From Pseudonocardia autotrophica (GTDB lineage: Bacteria > Actinomycetota > Actinomycetes > Mycobacteriales > Pseudonocardiaceae), in the NCBI RefSeq assembly GCF_003945385.1, contig NZ_AP018920.1:6448001-6512000 (forward strand): DNA of 64,000 nt, read 5' to 3'. The notes under the pieces are model-generated. The model saw only the letters and a program-made list of their open reading frames with translations. It was not told the origin of the DNA and did not search any database. Positions 52,386 to 60,507 of this stretch are shown in pieces; the first letter of the stretch is position 1, and every line of letters starts with the position of its first letter. A program made the translations under genes and the position numbers.

Positions 52386-53486
52386 ATGACCACCCAGCTC
52401 GGCCTGCCGGCGCTGCGCGGCGGCCCGCCCCGGGACCCGTCCCGCCCCGCCGACACCCGCCTCGTCGACGGGTTCGGCCGGGTCGCGACGGACCTGCGGA
52501 TCTCGCTCACCGACCGTTGCAACCTGCGCTGCACCTACTGCATGCCCGCCGAGGGCCTGGACTGGATGCCGCGCGACGAGCAGCTCACCGACGACGAGCT
52601 GAACCGGCTGATCGCCGTCGCCGTGCACGAGCTCGGCATCGAGGAGCTGCGGTTCACCGGCGGCGAGCCGATGCTGCGCAAGGGCCTGGAGAACGTACTG
52701 TCCGCGGCGTCGGCCCTGCAGCCGCGGCCGGACATCTCGCTGACCACCAACGGCATCGGGCTGGCCCGGCGCGCCGAGGCGCTCGCCGCCGCGGGCGTGA
52801 ACCGGCTCAACGTCTCGATGGACACCCTGCGCCCGGAGCGGTTCGCCGAGATCACCCGGCGGGACCGGCTGCAGGACGTGCTCGACGGACTGGCCGCCGC
52901 GCACGCGGCCGGACTCAAGCCTGTCAAGATCAATACCGTGCTGCTCCGCGGGGTCAACGACGACGAGGCCGCCGACCTGCTGGAATTCGCGCTGGAGCAC
53001 GGCTACCAGCTGCGGTTCATCGAGCAGATGCCGCTCGACGCCCAGCACGGCTGGCGGCGCTCCGAGATGATCACCGCCGAGGAGATCCTGGAACGCCTCG
53101 AGCAGCGGTTCGTGCTCCGCGAGTCCGGCGAGGACCGCGGCGGCGCACCGGCCGAGAGGTTCGAGGTGCTGGGCCGGCGCGACGGATCGCCGCTGCGCAC
53201 ACCCGGCACGTCCGGCAGCGCCCCGACGGTCGGGGTGATCGCCTCGGTGACCCGGCCGTTCTGCGGGGCCTGCGACCGCACCCGGCTCACCGCCGACGGG
53301 CAGGTCCGCACCTGCCTGTTCGCCACCGGCGAGACCGACCTGCGGGCAATGCTGCGCGGCGGCTCGACCGACGCCGAGATCGCCGACACCTGGCGGCACG
53401 CCATGTGGGGCAAGAAGGCGGGGCACGGCATCGACGATCCCGGGTTCCTGCAGCCCACCCGCCCGATGAGCTCGATCGGAGGATGA
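52386..53486 (+). CDS. moaA: GTP 3',8-cyclase MoaA
   Basis: This 366-residue radical-SAM enzyme carries out the first step of molybdopterin synthesis. The N-terminal cluster is CNLRCTYC (Cys45, 49, 52), and the C-terminal cluster is FCGACDRTRLTADGQVRTC. The C-terminus ends in SSIGG, the double glycine needed for activity. ATG 52386 (MTTQLGLPAL) is set by the leaderless hexamer. moaD follows after five bases. With the mod genes upstream this is a molybdenum supply block. Confidence 0.96.
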   Translation: MTTQLGLPALRGGPPRDPSRPADTRLVDGFGRVATDLRISLTDRCNLRCTYCMPAEGLDWMPRDEQLTDDELNRLIAVAVHELGIEELRFTGGEPMLRKGLENVLSAASALQPRPDISLTTNGIGLARRAEALAAAGVNRLNVSMDTLRPERFAEITRRDRLQDVLDGLAAAHAAGLKPVKINTVLLRGVNDDEAADLLEFALEHGYQLRFIEQMPLDAQHGWRRSEMITAEEILERLEQRFVLRESGEDRGGAPAERFEVLGRRDGSPLRTPGTSGSAPTVGVIASVTRPFCGACDRTRLTADGQVRTCLFATGETDLRAMLRGGSTDAEIADTWRHAMWGKKAGHGIDDPGFLQPTRPMSSIGG

Positions 53487-53491
53487 CCGGA

Positions 53492-53788
53492 ATGACCACC
53501 GGAATCGACAGCCGCACAGGCACGGGCATCGCGACCCGCACGCTGACCGTGCGCTACTTCGCCGCCGCCAAGGCCGCCGCGGGGACGGCGGAGGAGATCG
53601 TCGAGCTCGGCTCGGGGGCCACCGTCGCCGACGCGGTCGATCTCCTGCGGTCGGCGCACGGCCCGGAGCTCGGCACCGTGCTCGACCGCTGCAGCTTCCT
53701 GCTCGACGAGTTCGCGGTGCGCGACCGGAGCACCGTCCTGCGCGACGCCTCGGTGCTCGACGTGTTGCCGCCGTTCGCCGGCGGCTGA
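53492..53788 (+). CDS. moaD: MoaD/ThiS family sulfur carrier
   Basis: This 98-residue ubiquitin-like protein contains TLTVRYFAAAKAAAGTAEEIVELG and ends VLDVLPPFAGG. The C-terminal Gly-Gly is the thiocarboxylate site used by molybdopterin synthase. ATG 53492 is nine bases after GGAGG. An in-frame ATG at 53483 overlaps the moaA stop and is too near that site. No moaE is adjacent. The pairing moaA-moaD indicates molybdenum-cofactor rather than thiamine function. Confidence 0.9.
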   Translation: MTTGIDSRTGTGIATRTLTVRYFAAAKAAAGTAEEIVELGSGATVADAVDLLRSAHGPELGTVLDRCSFLLDEFAVRDRSTVLRDASVLDVLPPFAGG

Positions 53789-53851
53789 CGGGGCCTGGCC
53801 GCTCGGCGTGCCCGGCTCGTAACCCGCCCGGCGCCCGGCCCGCCCGGACAA

Positions 53852-53912
53852 GATCCCTGTTTTGGGAGTGCAGGGTGCAGATCCCGGCACGAGCACTCCC
53901 AAAACAGGGATC
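53852..53912. repeat. 61-bp palindromic element, copy 1 (downstream end of the SMC operon)
   Basis: A perfect 20-base inverted repeat (left arm 53852-53871, right arm 53893-53912) surrounds a 21-base loop that can itself form a GTGC/GCAC stem. The core blocks GGGAGTGCAGGGTGC and GGCACGAGCACTCCC are shared exactly with the element at 62002, while the 7-base arm segments differ (CTGTTTT paired with AAAACAG). It lies between the convergent moaD and jetD-like genes, four bases beyond the jetD-like stop. Confidence 0.95.
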
Positions 53913-53916
53913 ATGG

Positions 53917-54900
53917 TCAGGGATCGAGGCCGTCCCGCCAGTCCCGGCCGGAGCCGAGCACTCGCCGGTCGACCGCCTCCTGCGCCATCCGGTGCCCGGT
54001 CGCGAACAGCTCCCGCACCGGGCCGCGCAGGCCCGGATCGAGCCACTCGACGTCGGAGTGATCGGCCGGACCGGCGGGTGCCGGCCGCCCGTGCGCGAGC
54101 AGGGCCCGGTAGAGGCCGGGCGCCGGACGCACCGCGGGCAGTGCCTGCGCCTGCGCCTGCACCGACGCCCGGGCCGGGATCCGCAGTCCGGCGGCGTCGA
54201 GATCGCCGAAGTAGCGGATCGCGGCCGGCGGGTCCGCCGCGAGGGACGACACCGACGACAGGAACGCGGATCCGGCGCCCCAGCCCAGCGTCCCGATCGG
54301 GCCCGGATCGCCGCGCAGCGCCAGGAGCAGCGAGTGGAACGTGTCGGCGTTCTCCACCACCAGCAGCACCGGGCCGCCGCCGGGGAGGCGTTCGCGGTGC
54401 ATCGGCAGCGCGACCCGTTCCGCGCGCAGGATCTCCGGGGTCAGCGGGACCGGCAGGCCCGCGTCGAACGCCTTCTCGTCGCCGGTGATCTCCAGCGCCC
54501 GCTCCCGCAGCCCGACGATCCCGGCGCGCGTCCCGCCGGCGAACAGCCACCGGTTGACCTGCCGCACCGCCTCCGCCGGGGCCCGCACGGCGGCCGCGGC
54601 GGCCAGCTCCGGATGCCACGGGTCGGCCGCCTCCCGCGCGACGGGAGCCGCGGCGGGCCGGGTCAGGCGCACCGCGCGCGGCAGCGGAGGGACGCCGTCG
54701 TCGGTGGCCGCGGTCGGCGTCAGCGCACCGGTGCCGGCCAGCTCGTCGAGGGCCGCGGCGAGCATCCGCCGGGCCTCGGCCGAGCCCTGCGCCGACGGGA
54801 CGGCATCGAGGAACGCCCGCCACAGCCCGGCCCGGTCGATCCGGGTCCGGCCGGTGGCGCGCAACGCCGCCAGCAGCGCGGCGGGCCCGGGGGTGCTCAC
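53917..54900 (-). CDS. Wadjet JetD/MksG-like Toprim nuclease subunit
   Basis: This 327-residue protein has an N-terminal winged-helix-like region (residues ~5-80, RATGRTRIDRAGLWRAFLDAV) and a C-terminal Toprim-type DUF2220-like domain. The conserved Glu183 is in LLVVENADTFHSLL, and the D-x-D pair Asp233/Asp235 is in RYFGDLDAAGLRI, which parallels YWGDIDxHG of JetD. JetD cleaves plasmid DNA after extrusion by the SMC complex. GTG 54900 overlaps the SMC stop by four bases. It is the last gene of the operon. The order A-B-C-D is the Wadjet order. Confidence 0.8.
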   Translation of the reverse strand: MSTPGPAALLAALRATGRTRIDRAGLWRAFLDAVPSAQGSAEARRMLAAALDELAGTGALTPTAATDDGVPPLPRAVRLTRPAAAPVAREAADPWHPELAAAAAVRAPAEAVRQVNRWLFAGGTRAGIVGLRERALEITGDEKAFDAGLPVPLTPEILRAERVALPMHRERLPGGGPVLLVVENADTFHSLLLALRGDPGPIGTLGWGAGSAFLSSVSSLAADPPAAIRYFGDLDAAGLRIPARASVQAQAQALPAVRPAPGLYRALLAHGRPAPAGPADHSDVEWLDPGLRGPVRELFATGHRMAQEAVDRRVLGSGRDWRDGLDP

Positions 54901-57900
54901 TCCGGCCCGGTCGCGCCCGCGTCCCGGGACGCGTCAGGTCCGGTCGGCGCAGCGGGCTCGGCAGTCGACGCCACAGGCTCGCCGGCCCGGCCCGGCGGCG
55001 CAGCGGGCTCAGCAGCCCCACCGGCCGGCACAGCAGGCCCGGCAGCCCCGCCGGGCGACGCGGCAGGCTCGGTAGCCGGGGCGGCCGGTGGAACAGGCTC
55101 GGCGTCCGGGCGCCGGTAGACCCGGGCGGCGCTGATCCGGCCACCGCCCTCGCCGTCGGGCACCGAGCGGGTGACCCGCTCGTCGACCGACAGGTACTTG
55201 CGGCCCGCCCGCAGGTCGGCGTCGTTCCGGAGCCGGATGAGCAGCGGGAACGCGGACAGCGCACCGGCGTCGAACAGCCCGGTCGTGTAGACCAGCTGCA
55301 CCCCGAGCGCCTGCGCCACCCCGAACTGCAGCTCCAGCAGGTACCCCGCGGACGCCCGGCCGATCGGGTTGTCCAGGAACAACACCCCGGCGTGCGCGCG
55401 CCTGCCGTGCCCGCGCTGGTGCGCCCGCAGTGCCGCCATCGTGCAGTACAGGACGATCGCCGCGGTCAGCTGCTGGCCGCCGGAGAACACGTCCTTGATC
55501 GCGGACACCCGCAGCCGCTCGGTCCGCAGCACCGCGTCCGGCTTGAGCATCTCGACCCGGACGCCCTTCGGCATCGCCGCACGCACCCCGCGCAGCAGCA
55601 TCGACATCCCGTCGCGGCGGTCCCGGGCGCGCCCGGAGCCGCCGTTCGCCAGGCCGGAGGCGGTCCGGTCGACGACGATCCCGAGTTCGTGGCGCAGCGC
55701 GGCGTCCGGCAGTTCCTCGAACCGGATCCGCAGGAACTGCTGGCCGGACCAGTCGCCGAGGCCGTCCGGGAGCTGGGAGAGCTTCTGTGCGAGCCGGACC
55801 GTGCGCAGCGCCTCGCCGACCATCCCGGACAGCCGGGTGACGATGCCGGAGCGGTGCCGCTCGATGTTGCCGAGATCGTCGTCGAGCGAGCGCAGCCGCG
55901 GCCGCAGCGCACCGATCCACTCGCGGGCCAGCCCGGGCATCTCGGTGCGATCCACGCCGGCGATGTGCCGGTGCACCGGGGAGGCGAGCGTCGCGAACCG
56001 CGGGTCCTGGGCGAAGCGGGCGACGGCGTCGACACCGTCGCGCACCGTCTTCTCGGCACGCGTCCGGTCCCCGGCGACCTCCCGCAGCGCCGCCTGGTTG
56101 CGTTTCAGCGCGGCGAGCGCCTCGTCGACGTCGCCGTCGAACGGGATCCCGCCCGGTTCCGGGGTCTCCTCCAGCCCGTCGACGACGTGCCCGAACCCGC
56201 GGGCCAGCTCGACCGCCGTCCGGTGGGTGTCCTCGGCGGTCTGCCGCGTCCGGCGGGCGCGCTCCAGCTCCCGGCCGGCCGTGTCCAGGTCGGCCGAGGC
56301 GGCGGTGACGAGCTCCCGCCCGTGCTCGGCGTCGCGCGGCTGCTCGTACGGGTCGATCGGGCGCGGCTCGGCGGGCAGCGACGCCAGCTCCCGGCGGAGC
56401 ACCTCGACCTCGGTGTTCGCCCGCTGCCGGCGCTCCTCGGCCTCCTCGTAGGCGGCCCTGGCCTGCTCGGCGGCGGCCCGCCGGCTGGTGGCGTCGGCGC
56501 CGTCGGGGGTGTGCAGGAACGCGGTCGCCGCCTCCACCACCGAGCGGGGCAGCCCGTCGACGGCGATCCGGCGCTCGGCGGCGTCGGCCTCGGCGCGCTC
56601 CAGCGCACCGCGCAGGTCGGTGTCGACGGCGGTCGAGGCGTAGGCGTCGCGGGCCCGCTGGAACTCGTCGCGCAGCTCGGCGAGTGAGGCACCGCCGGAT
56701 CCGGTGGCCGGATCCGGGGTCTCCTCCAGTGGCAGTGCGGCCGCCTCGTCCCGGACCGTCGCCGCGATGCCGCGCTGCCGGTCCCGGGTCTGCTGGGCGG
56801 CCGCGGCCTCCCGGCCTGCCTTCACGGCGGCGGTCCCGGCGGCCTCGGCCTCCTCCCGCAGGCGGGTGGCGTCGGTGCCACCGGTGCGGCGCCGCTCCTC
56901 CAGGCCCGGCCGGCGGCTGAGCTCCTCGCGCAGCGCGGTCAGCGCCTCCGCGCGGCGGCGGGCGGTGGCGACGGACCGCTCCAGGCCGGGCCGGTCGGCG
57001 GTGAGCCGGTCGGCCCGCTCGTCGAGCGCGGCGACCTCGGCGCGGGCCCGCTCGTAGTCGGCCACGGCCTCGTCGCGGGCGGCGTCGGCGGCCCGGGCGG
57101 CGTCGGTCAGCTCGTCGAGGGTCGGACGGCGGTCCCGCAGCGCGGTGAACCGGTCCCGCAGCCGCCGGTCGGACTCGGTCAGGGACTCCAGCTCGGCGAT
57201 CCGGGCGGTCCGCTCCGCGGTCTCGGCGACCAGCCGGACCCGGACCTGCTCGGCGGCGTCCTCGTCGTGCAGCGCCGGGTTCGGCGGGACGACGAGCTCG
57301 ATCCCGGGTGCGACGGCACCGGCGGCGGTCAGCGCGGCGGTGGAGCCGACGGCGACCAGGCAGGCGGGCAGCAGCCGGGCGTCGTCGAGCTCGTCGCGGG
57401 CCCGCGCCGCGTCGCCCGGTTCGTTGAGCAGCACCCCGCCCGCCAGGTGCGGCAGCCGCTCGAGCACGGCCGTGCGGTCGCCGGCCGGGAGCATCGCCAG
57501 GTAGCGGCGCCCGGACCAGGCGGTGATCCCGGCCCTCTCCAGCACCTGCAGCACCGACTCGATCTCCGGCGGATCGGGCAGCAGGCCGCCGTCGCCGAGG
57601 GCGGCCAGTGCGCGCTCGTCGCGCCGCTGGTCGCCGAGCAGCGCGGTCCGTTCCCGCTCGGACCCGCGGATCGCGGTCGTGAGCGTCTCCACGACCAGCT
57701 CCGCGTCAGCGTCCGGCCGGATCCGTTCCAGGCCGAGCAACTCGGCCGGGCGGACCTCGCCCGCCAGATCGTCGCTCTCCCCCGCCGCGCCGGCGCGAGT
57801 GGTCTCCGCGGTCGCGGCGGCGGCCCTGGCCGTGGCGGCGGCGTCCTGGGCGACGGTCCGGCGGGACTCGGCGGCGCGGCGCTCCTTCCGGATCCCGGCG

Positions 57901-59525
57901 GCGGCGCTGTCGGCGTCGGCGAGCGCGGCGGCGGTCGCCGACGCGTCCTGCTCGGCGGCGGGTGCCTCGTGCTCGACGTCGTCGGGGCCGGACCCCTCCT
58001 TCAGGTGCCCGGCGGCGACGGCGGCCGCGATCCGCCGGTCCAGGTCGGCCAGTGCCTCGACGGCCGTCGACACCGAGCTCTCGGCGCGCGCGGCGTCGGC
58101 GGTGCGCTCCACCTGTTCGGCGCGAGCGGCGGCGGCCCGCTCCTCGGCGTCGGCGCGGGCGTCCTCGGCCGTCTCGGCGGCCGCCTCCGCCTCGGCGGCG
58201 GTGCGCAGCAGGGAGGCGGCGAGTGCCCGGGCGGCGTCCTGCCGGGCCTGCAGGGCCGGGCGGGCCTTCTGCTCCTCCTCGTCGACCCGCGCCCGCAGCC
58301 GGCCGGCCTCGGCGGCGGCGACCCGGTGGGCGAGGACCGGCTCGACGGCGTCCCGCGCGGTCGACACGGCCGCCGTCTCGTCCCGTTCCCGGGTGGCCGC
58401 ATCGGCGGCTGCGGCCGCCGCGTCGACGGCCAGCACCGCGGTCAGCCGGCGCAGCTCACCGACGGTGTCCTGCAACCGTTCCGACACCCGGGCGGCTTCC
58501 TGCTCGGCCGCGACGGCCTCGGTCGCCGCGGTCGCGGTGGTCTCCGCGCGGGTGCTCTCGGCGAGCCGCCGGGCCGCGATGGCCTCGGCCGTGGTCCGCA
58601 ACGCGTCCCGGGCGGTGGTCTCCGCGGACCGTGCGGTCACGGCGGCGTCCTCGGCGGCCACCATCGGTTCGAGCCGGGCCAGGGTGCCGTCGACGAACTC
58701 CCGCTCGGTCTCGAGCTCCTCGCGCTGGGCCAATCGGTCGGCGTACCCGGCGACGAGCTCGGCGACGTTCTGCGGCTCCTCCGGATCGAGCACGGCGCGC
58801 AGCAGGAAGTCGACGAACGCCTCGTCGCTGGAGAACGAGAACGCCTCGGCGGCCTCGCCCTCGCCGGCGTTCATCGCCCGCTGGTAGCGGAACAGCTCGG
58901 GATCCAGACCGACGTCGACGAGATGGCGGGTCCAGTCCCGGTGCCCGGTCTCCCAGGCCAGCTCGCTCTCCGGGTGATCGCGGTGCGCGGTGTGCAGCCG
59001 CTCCCGGAACGACGCGAGGGTGATCCGCTTCCGCTCGTGGGTGAAGGGCAGGTCGTCCATGCCGAACCCGGGCACCGGCCGGAACGCGTACCAGGCGTCG
59101 GCCAGCTTCTCCGGGTCGGACGAGGCGACGTGCCCCCGCCACTCCGAGACCTTGCCGGTGACGAGCAGCGCGCCGGTGCCGACGTGCATCCACTCGCACA
59201 CGACGTGGGCGACGTCCTCGGCGAGCACGAAGTTCTCCAGCACCGTGGTGCTGGTCGTCCCGACCACCTGCCGCCGCCCCGGCAGCAGCACCGAGAAGAT
59301 CAGCTTGAGCAGGACGGACTTCCCGCCGCCGTTCTCCAGGAACAGCACCGACGCCGGCGAGGGCCGCCGCGGGGTGCTGCGGTCGAGCGCGTCCGGGGCG
59401 AACAGGTCCTCCTGCACCGCCACCTTCACCGGACGTCCGACGCCGCGCAGATCCAGCGAGACGTCCTGGTAGCGGGCGGCGGTCGGGCCGACCGAGAACA
59501 GCCGGGCCCGGGTCAGCTCATACAT
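54897..59525 (-). CDS. Wadjet JetC/MksB-like SMC ATPase
   Basis: This is a 1542-residue SMC-type protein. The N-terminal head has a P-loop FLENGGGKSVLLKL (Lys69), where the usual first Gly is Leu63. Two very long Ala/Glu/Arg-rich coiled-coil arms flank a globular hinge-like segment at ~595-752 (GITAWSGRRYLAMLPAGDR). The C-terminal head has signature FSGGQQLTAA (Ser1348) and Walker B VLFLDNPIGRAS (Asp1385 followed by Asn, not the usual Glu). A Pro/Ala/Gly tail of ~80 residues ends the protein. It should load on DNA and extrude loops with the two smaller subunits. ATG 59525 overlaps the jetB-like stop by eight bases. Confidence 0.85.
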   Translation of the reverse strand: MYELTRARLFSVGPTAARYQDVSLDLRGVGRPVKVAVQEDLFAPDALDRSTPRRPSPASVLFLENGGGKSVLLKLIFSVLLPGRRQVVGTTSTTVLENFVLAEDVAHVVCEWMHVGTGALLVTGKVSEWRGHVASSDPEKLADAWYAFRPVPGFGMDDLPFTHERKRITLASFRERLHTAHRDHPESELAWETGHRDWTRHLVDVGLDPELFRYQRAMNAGEGEAAEAFSFSSDEAFVDFLLRAVLDPEEPQNVAELVAGYADRLAQREELETEREFVDGTLARLEPMVAAEDAAVTARSAETTARDALRTTAEAIAARRLAESTRAETTATAATEAVAAEQEAARVSERLQDTVGELRRLTAVLAVDAAAAAADAATRERDETAAVSTARDAVEPVLAHRVAAAEAGRLRARVDEEEQKARPALQARQDAARALAASLLRTAAEAEAAAETAEDARADAEERAAAARAEQVERTADAARAESSVSTAVEALADLDRRIAAAVAAGHLKEGSGPDDVEHEAPAAEQDASATAAALADADSAAAGIRKERRAAESRRTVAQDAAATARAAAATAETTRAGAAGESDDLAGEVRPAELLGLERIRPDADAELVVETLTTAIRGSERERTALLGDQRRDERALAALGDGGLLPDPPEIESVLQVLERAGITAWSGRRYLAMLPAGDRTAVLERLPHLAGGVLLNEPGDAARARDELDDARLLPACLVAVGSTAALTAAGAVAPGIELVVPPNPALHDEDAAEQVRVRLVAETAERTARIAELESLTESDRRLRDRFTALRDRRPTLDELTDAARAADAARDEAVADYERARAEVAALDERADRLTADRPGLERSVATARRRAEALTALREELSRRPGLEERRRTGGTDATRLREEAEAAGTAAVKAGREAAAAQQTRDRQRGIAATVRDEAAALPLEETPDPATGSGGASLAELRDEFQRARDAYASTAVDTDLRGALERAEADAAERRIAVDGLPRSVVEAATAFLHTPDGADATSRRAAAEQARAAYEEAEERRQRANTEVEVLRRELASLPAEPRPIDPYEQPRDAEHGRELVTAASADLDTAGRELERARRTRQTAEDTHRTAVELARGFGHVVDGLEETPEPGGIPFDGDVDEALAALKRNQAALREVAGDRTRAEKTVRDGVDAVARFAQDPRFATLASPVHRHIAGVDRTEMPGLAREWIGALRPRLRSLDDDLGNIERHRSGIVTRLSGMVGEALRTVRLAQKLSQLPDGLGDWSGQQFLRIRFEELPDAALRHELGIVVDRTASGLANGGSGRARDRRDGMSMLLRGVRAAMPKGVRVEMLKPDAVLRTERLRVSAIKDVFSGGQQLTAAIVLYCTMAALRAHQRGHGRRAHAGVLFLDNPIGRASAGYLLELQFGVAQALGVQLVYTTGLFDAGALSAFPLLIRLRNDADLRAGRKYLSVDERVTRSVPDGEGGGRISAARVYRRPDAEPVPPAAPATEPAASPGGAAGPAVPAGGAAEPAAPPGRAGEPVASTAEPAAPTGPDASRDAGATGPE

Positions 59526-60507
59526 CGGGCCCGTCCGTTCCGGTCGCCGGAGCCGGGTCCTCCGGGGTGTCCTGTTGCGCGTTATCGCTCACCTGGTGAG
59601 CGATTGACGACGGAGGGGTACCCGGGTCGCCGGGCGCCGCGACGCCGGCCGCCGGATCGCCGACCGCCGCCCCCTCCTCCTGCTCGGATCCGCTCACCGG
59701 GTGAGCGGTTGTTCCCGGATCCCCCTCCGTCGCGGGGCCGGTGTCGAGCGCCCCGGCGGGCTCCGCGACCAGGGAGCCCGCGGCCGCGCCGACCGGGAGC
59801 ACGTTGAGCGACAGCAGCTCGTCGAACGCCCGCTGCGCGGCCAGCTCACGCACCTGGACCTGGTAGCGCGGCGTCGTGCGGTAGGCGCCCTCGGCCCCGA
59901 CCGGGACCAGGAAGCCCTGGTCGGCGAGGAACCGCAGTGCCTTCCCGACGATGCCGCGGGTGGTGGACTCGCCGGCCCGGCCGTCCTTGGTCGCGGTGGC
60001 CTCCGGGCGGCGCAGCCACACCCGCCAGACCTCCTCGAGCTGCGGCGCGTCGGACTCCGGATCGGCCGGGCCGGCGGCCCGCTCCCCCAGCACCCGGCAG
60101 GCCTCGCGGACCGCACCGTCGACCAGCTCGACCGAGACCCGGCCCACGTAGGAGTCGTCCCCGAGATCGTCGGGCCGCGGGAACGCCAGCGCGGCGACGG
60201 CGAGATGCGCGATGCCGTGCAACACCTTGTCGGCCTGCCGGTTGGTCAGGGCGGTCCGCCGGGCATAGGTGTCCATCCGGATCTCGAACACCGAGCCCTC
60301 GGTCGCGGCCAGCACGATGCCCGGCGCGGAGTCGACGGCCAGCACCACCAGCCCCAGTCCGGAGGCGATCCGCTGCACGGTGTCGCGGAACTCGTCGTCC
60401 TCGCGGTAGCGGCGCACCAGCTCGGCGTAGTCGGGATCGCGACCGGGCAGCGCCTTGGGCCGCATCCCGAACGCGACCAGCCGGGCCGCGGTCTCGACGT
60501 CACGCAT
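59518..60507 (-). CDS. Wadjet JetB/MksE-like KITE subunit
   Basis: This is a 329-residue protein. Residues ~1-235 form winged-helix-type domains: EDDEFRDTVQRIASGLGLVVL, TYARRTALTNRQADKVLHGIAHLAVAAL and GIVGKALRFLADQGFLVPVG. The pattern fits the KITE (MukE/MksE/JetB, DUF4194-like) dimeric subunit that bridges SMC and kleisin. Residues ~240-329 are a Pro/Gly/Ala/Ser tail that encodes two AHxVS elements and harbours two DNA palindromes. ATG 60507 overlaps the kleisin gene stop by eight bases. Confidence 0.75.
   Translation of the reverse strand: MRDVETAARLVAFGMRPKALPGRDPDYAELVRRYREDDEFRDTVQRIASGLGLVVLAVDSAPGIVLAATEGSVFEIRMDTYARRTALTNRQADKVLHGIAHLAVAALAFPRPDDLGDDSYVGRVSVELVDGAVREACRVLGERAAGPADPESDAPQLEEVWRVWLRRPEATATKDGRAGESTTRGIVGKALRFLADQGFLVPVGAEGAYRTTPRYQVQVRELAAQRAFDELLSLNVLPVGAAAGSLVAEPAGALDTGPATEGDPGTTAHPVSGSEQEEGAAVGDPAAGVAAPGDPGTPPSSIAHQVSDNAQQDTPEDPAPATGTDGPDV
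59584..59708. repeat. Pair of perfect palindromes inside the 3' end of the jetB-like gene
   Basis: ATCGCTCACC-T-GGTGAGCGAT (59584-59604) and CCGCTCACC-G-GGTGAGCGG (59690-59708) share the same 16-base dyad. They lie ~105 bases apart, just before the SMC start codon in reading order. They could bind a dimeric regulator or form hairpins in the mRNA. Confidence 0.8.

Noticed and set aside
53852..53912. Insertion-sequence inverted ends
   Set aside because: The two arms are only 21 bases apart and no transposase lies between them or nearby. A hairpin element fits better than an IS.
57267..59807. 846-codon open frame on the plus strand
   Set aside because: It is antisense to the SMC gene and rich in Gly/Arg/Val shadow composition. 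The minus-strand frame has Walker, signature and coiled-coil motifs, so the plus frame is a GC-bias artefact.
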